This document shows positions 61,265-64,000 of a DNA stretch of 64,000 nt, one piece after another. Within the stretch, counting starts at the first letter, position 1. Each line of letters starts with the position of its first letter. Under the pieces are notes generated by a model. The model had not been told where the DNA came from, searched no databases, and worked only from the letters and a program-made list of their open reading frames with translations. The DNA lies in the NCBI GenBank assembly GCA_964578605.1, contig CAZODO010000006.1:1-64000 (forward strand), given 5' to 3'. This DNA is from JAXMHN01 sp964578605 (GTDB lineage: Bacteria > Verrucomicrobiota > Verrucomicrobiia > Limisphaerales > SIBE01). Position numbers and translations under genes: made by a program.

Positions 61265-61978
61265 ATGTTGAAGCAATGGTTCTACCGGTTGTCAGCGCCC
61301 ATCCACCTCCGTCACGCGATGGGCCGGATCCGGGAAGCGGAACGTCTGTTGCTCTCTCCGGAGGCCCGCTTCGCCATCCCGTTCCTGTTCCGGGGCAAAG
61401 GCTGGTTCCGCGTGATGCGTCCGCGCCAAAACCCTGAGGAAATCGAAACGCTCTACCGCCGGGTGACGGCCCTCAAGCCCAGGCGCGTGCTGGAAATTGG
61501 GACAGCCCGGGGAGGCACTCTCTATCTTTGGACCCAGGCGGCGGCTCTCGATGCGACCTTGATCAGCCTGGATCTGCCGGGCGGCGCCTTTGGCGGAGCG
61601 TATCCGGCCTGGAGGATTCCCTTTTACATGGCCTTCGCCCGGGAGAAGCAGACCATGCATCTGTTGCAGGAAGACTCGCACCAACCCCAAACCTGCCACA
61701 AGGTGAAGGACCTGCTGCGAGGCGAGCTGTTGGACTTCCTGTTCATCGACGGTGACCACACTTACGAGGGCGTGAAAGCGGACTTCGAAATGTATTCGCC
61801 CTTGGTGCGTCCCGGCGGCCTGGTCGCATTCCACGATATCCTGGACCGGCCGCAGGTGCCGGGGCTTGAAGTTCATCGGTTTTGGGCCGAGTTGAAGCCA
61901 CGCTATTCGGCCACTGAAATCGTCGGCGGTCCGCAGACCGGCAAGCAGATTGGCATCGGGATGATTGAAATGCCTTAG
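61265..61978 (+). CDS. Class I SAM methyltransferase (Methyltransf_24/CmcI-like)
   Basis: The 237-residue protein has LEIGTARGGTLYLWTQAA as SAM motif and DFLFIDGDHTYEGVKADFEM with the metal-binding IDGDH, then GGLVAFHDI. These are marks of metal-dependent O-methyltransferases, related to cephalosporin hydroxylase-type and glycan methyltransferases. The end overlaps the convergent kinase gene by 4 bp. Confidence 0.88.
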   Translation: MLKQWFYRLSAPIHLRHAMGRIREAERLLLSPEARFAIPFLFRGKGWFRVMRPRQNPEEIETLYRRVTALKPRRVLEIGTARGGTLYLWTQAAALDATLISLDLPGGAFGGAYPAWRIPFYMAFAREKQTMHLLQEDSHQPQTCHKVKDLLRGELLDFLFIDGDHTYEGVKADFEMYSPLVRPGGLVAFHDILDRPQVPGLEVHRFWAELKPRYSATEIVGGPQTGKQIGIGMIEMP

Positions 61979-62838
61979 CCTGGCACTCCCTGCCAATGCG
62001 CACGATAAAACCGGAAAACTGACCGGGCGAGGCGCTTGTCTCGAGGCCGCAGTTTCCGAACGCCCAGATACTGCTTCAAGAATCTTAACCGCTCGGTGTT
62101 CGAACAGAGCTGCGCGGATCCTGCAAGGAGTTGGGCGAGATCCTTGACCCGCCGGCGCGCGCCCAGCGGCGTCCAGTCGAATTGGCCTCGCGGACAATCG
62201 ATCCACCAAACCTTGGGCGGATTGGACCCGGTGGCTTGCACCAGAACGTTTCGCCAATGAATGTCCCCATGATAAAAGCGCGCCTGGTGTAGACGGCTTA
62301 GCATGTTGGCAACTTGCCCAAGGACGAGCGCGCGGAACACGCGCCCTGCGGACGGATCGCGCCCGGAACACGCGTCCCTCAGGGAATCCGTAAGCGAACG
62401 CACGCCGTGGAGCGTCCGCGTCAGCAGGAACGCATGGCGAAGCCGCCCCAACCAATCGCGCTCCTCGCCACAAGCGATCCGCTCCGCGCACGCAATGCCA
62501 AGGCGCTCGAAGACCCCGTAGTTGCGATATTCGCGAAGGGCTTTGGAAGGCCTCAGCCAGTATCGCCAGGACGGCTGTAGAAAGGTGTATTGCTTGTAGT
62601 GCGCCGCGATGCCGGGACTGCCAGGCGGGGTCAAGCGCACCGGACTCACGTAGGTTCTCTGTTGCTTCGGTGGGAGGGTCCGTCCCAGCAAGGTCGTCAC
62701 GTCCGATGGGCGCCGAAGCCCCAGGTTCCGGAAGAGCCCTTCGTATCTCGGGCTCACCCGCAATCTGTCGCCGACAAACAATCGCTTGAGCCAGACCTCC
62801 GATTGCGCGATGTTCCGGGGACTTGCGGGAAAAGCCAT
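61975..62838 (-). CDS. WaaP-like lipopolysaccharide/Kdo kinase
   Basis: The 287-residue protein has a kinase-like fold: YKQYTFLQPSWRYW near the glycine loop, HQARFYHGDIHWRNVLV with the catalytic HGD-x-H-x2-N pattern, and WWIDCPRGQFDW in the place of the metal-binding IDxDRG motif. It probably phosphorylates a sugar in an outer-membrane glycolipid. A TTG at 62883 with a GAGG upstream is an alternative start, adding 15 residues. It is convergent with the upstream methyltransferase. Confidence 0.8.
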   Translation of the reverse strand: MAFPASPRNIAQSEVWLKRLFVGDRLRVSPRYEGLFRNLGLRRPSDVTTLLGRTLPPKQQRTYVSPVRLTPPGSPGIAAHYKQYTFLQPSWRYWLRPSKALREYRNYGVFERLGIACAERIACGEERDWLGRLRHAFLLTRTLHGVRSLTDSLRDACSGRDPSAGRVFRALVLGQVANMLSRLHQARFYHGDIHWRNVLVQATGSNPPKVWWIDCPRGQFDWTPLGARRRVKDLAQLLAGSAQLCSNTERLRFLKQYLGVRKLRPRDKRLARSVFRFYRAHWQGVPG

Positions 62839-62924
62839 CTTGAAGCAATAGTAGCGGCTGTGGTTTCCGTTCTGTCCAGGCAAATGTCCTCGCTCGTTTG
62901 AGGCGACGGGTTACCGCACTTTTT

Positions 62925-63626
62925 GTGAGCGATATCAACCACTACCGAGAAAGACTCAACGACCAGCGGAGCGCGACAACCTACGCCAGCCGTTTTGAGC
63001 GCGGCTCCCGCCGAAGGATCGATCGCCGCGAGCAACGTGCCGTCAAGAGGATCTTCGACAGCCTGCGCGGCTGCAAGAGCGTCCTGGATGTGCCCTGCGG
63101 CGCGGGACGGTTTCTGGCGAATCTCGCGCCCGGGCGCACCTTGTCCGAAATGGACGTTTCGGAGAAGATTCTTGAAGTGGCGCGGCAACGCGCCGCGGCC
63201 CAGGGGTTGAAGGCCGAATTCCTGCACGGCGACGCTTCGCGAATCCCTTTGCCCGACGCAGCCGTCGACTCCGTTTTCTGCAATCGCCTGCTGCACCATA
63301 TCCGGTCCGCGGCCGAAAGGTCCGTGTTCCTTAGAGAGTTCCACCGCGTCGCCCGCAAGTATGTGGTGGTTTCCTTTTTCGATTACCTCGCGTTCGGAAG
63401 ATTGCGCCGGTTCCTGAAGAGTCTCAAGGGTCGCAAAGTGGATTACACAGGGCAGCCCACGCTGCGCGAGTTTGGGGACGAGGTGCGCCAGTGTGGCTTC
63501 GAGGTGCTTGAGGTGGTTCCCACCGGGGCGTTCTGGGTTTCGCAAAAGTACTTCGTGCTGGCCAAGAAGCCGGCTGAAGGCCATACGACTCCCACCTGGC
63601 CCGGCGATTTTCCGAAGGCCGTCTAG
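62925..63626 (+). CDS. Class I SAM methyltransferase (Methyltransf_11)
   Basis: The protein has VLDVPCGAGRFLANL as SAM motif, LHGDASRIPLPDAAVDSVFC with the usual acidic post-motif, and LLHHIRSAAERSVFLREFHRV. GTG 62925 (MSDINHYRERL) gives 233 residues; a TTG at 62898 would add nine. It is divergent from the kinase and convergent with the APS-kinase gene, with a 4-bp overlap at the stop. Confidence 0.85.
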   Translation: MSDINHYRERLNDQRSATTYASRFERGSRRRIDRREQRAVKRIFDSLRGCKSVLDVPCGAGRFLANLAPGRTLSEMDVSEKILEVARQRAAAQGLKAEFLHGDASRIPLPDAAVDSVFCNRLLHHIRSAAERSVFLREFHRVARKYVVVSFFDYLAFGRLRRFLKSLKGRKVDYTGQPTLREFGDEVRQCGFEVLEVVPTGAFWVSQKYFVLAKKPAEGHTTPTWPGDFPKAV

Positions 63627-64000
63627 ATCGAGACCGCCAGATCCATGTCTTGCACATGGAGATGCTCAAGGATCCTATTGACGCACTCCGCCACGGAAAG
63701 TTGGTCCGTTTGCAGGACGATTTCCGGACTCTCCGGTGACTCATAGGGAGCGGAAATCCCCGTGAACTCCTTGATCTCGTTGGCACGGGCCTTCTGATAG
63801 AGACCTTTGGGATCTCGCTTTTCGCAAATGGCGATCGGGGCGTTCACATACACTTCAACGAACTGGCCTGGCTGCACCATGTTCCTCACCAAAGCGCGAT
63901 CCGAACGGTAAGGCGAAATGAACGCCGTGATGCAGATCAGCCCGGCGTCCGCGAACAATTTGGCCACTTCACCCACGCGCCGAATGTTCTCTTGGCGGTC
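63623..64000 (-). CDS. cysC: Adenylyl-sulfate kinase, C-terminal part (gene runs off the window)
   Basis: The visible 125 residues match APS kinase: LICITAFISPYRSDR, VEVYVNAPIAICEKRDPKGLY and a KEFTGISAPYESPE segment. The P-loop lies outside the window, as the frame continues to the last base with GAC CGC CAA. It makes PAPS, the sulfate donor, so the surrounding cluster may include glycan sulfation. Whether it is fused to CysN cannot be seen. Confidence 0.92.
   Translation of the reverse strand, partial: DRQENIRRVGEVAKLFADAGLICITAFISPYRSDRALVRNMVQPGQFVEVYVNAPIAICEKRDPKGLYQKARANEIKEFTGISAPYESPESPEIVLQTDQLSVAECVNRILEHLHVQDMDLAVSI

Overview
The window looks like a high-GC chromosome segment from a Verrucomicrobiota bacterium, most likely near Limisphaerales/Pedosphaera. 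This is inferred from gene content, not from a marker-gene tree. The signs are large secreted proteins built from Calx-beta, lamin-tail, CotH and MAM-like domains, a recurring C-terminal domain ending in a (F/Y/W)YR-type tail, prepilin-like FTL(L/I)ELL proteins, a Tat-exported Gfo/Idh/MocA oxidoreductase, and the rpmH-rnpA-yidD-yidC-jag block. No rRNA, tRNA or CRISPR array was recognised.

Layout. 1-5262: a non-coding edge, a 5'-truncated AAA+ ATPase gene, an IS1634-like insertion sequence (2028-3878) and the decayed remains of a secreted lectin-like gene. 5622-18161 (minus): a two-gene operon for a 1.1-kaa MAM-like protein and a 3,065-aa Calx-beta protein. 18663-22781 (plus): three c-type cytochromes with about 19 haem sites, a probable membrane quinol/periplasm electron conduit. 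22989-32150: secreted proteins, a prepilin-like protein, a conserved verrucomicrobial hypothetical, a decayed spermidine-synthase-like gene and a CotH/lamin-tail giant. 32237-36822: a 43-aa lipoprotein with its own promoter and terminator, a sugar-binding lipoprotein, DUF1802, Maf and a Gfo/Idh/MocA oxidoreductase. 37013-40157: rpmH, rnpA, yidD, yidC, jag. 40273-44825 (minus): a tightly overlapping operon of a beta-propeller protein, a HemW-like radical SAM enzyme, a chorismate-lyase-like protein and a halogenase-like flavoprotein. 45268-51650 (plus): a YtrA-type GntR regulator, ABC ATPase, secreted beta-propeller, prepilin-like protein and ABC permease. 51634-57041 (minus): a complete hoxEFUYHW bidirectional [NiFe] hydrogenase operon. 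57714-64000: a surface-glycan type cluster with five methyltransferase-like genes, a glycosyltransferase, a WaaP-like kinase and the end of an APS kinase gene.

How the genes work together. The cytochromes and the NAD-linked hydrogenase point to flexible redox metabolism. The surface proteins and glycan genes point to an elaborate envelope. Two operons look unusual: the radical SAM/chorismate-lyase/halogenase-like set, which could make a modified phenolic, and the YtrA-ABC-propeller-prepilin set.

The most striking unexplained signal is not a gene. Five intergenic regions carry arrays of short units repeating every 11 bp, close to one helical turn. The unit sequence differs in each place, and several arrays are arranged head-to-head. 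They lie in the three long divergent promoter regions at 18.2, 33.7 and 45.0 kb, at the rpmH promoter, and at the left edge.
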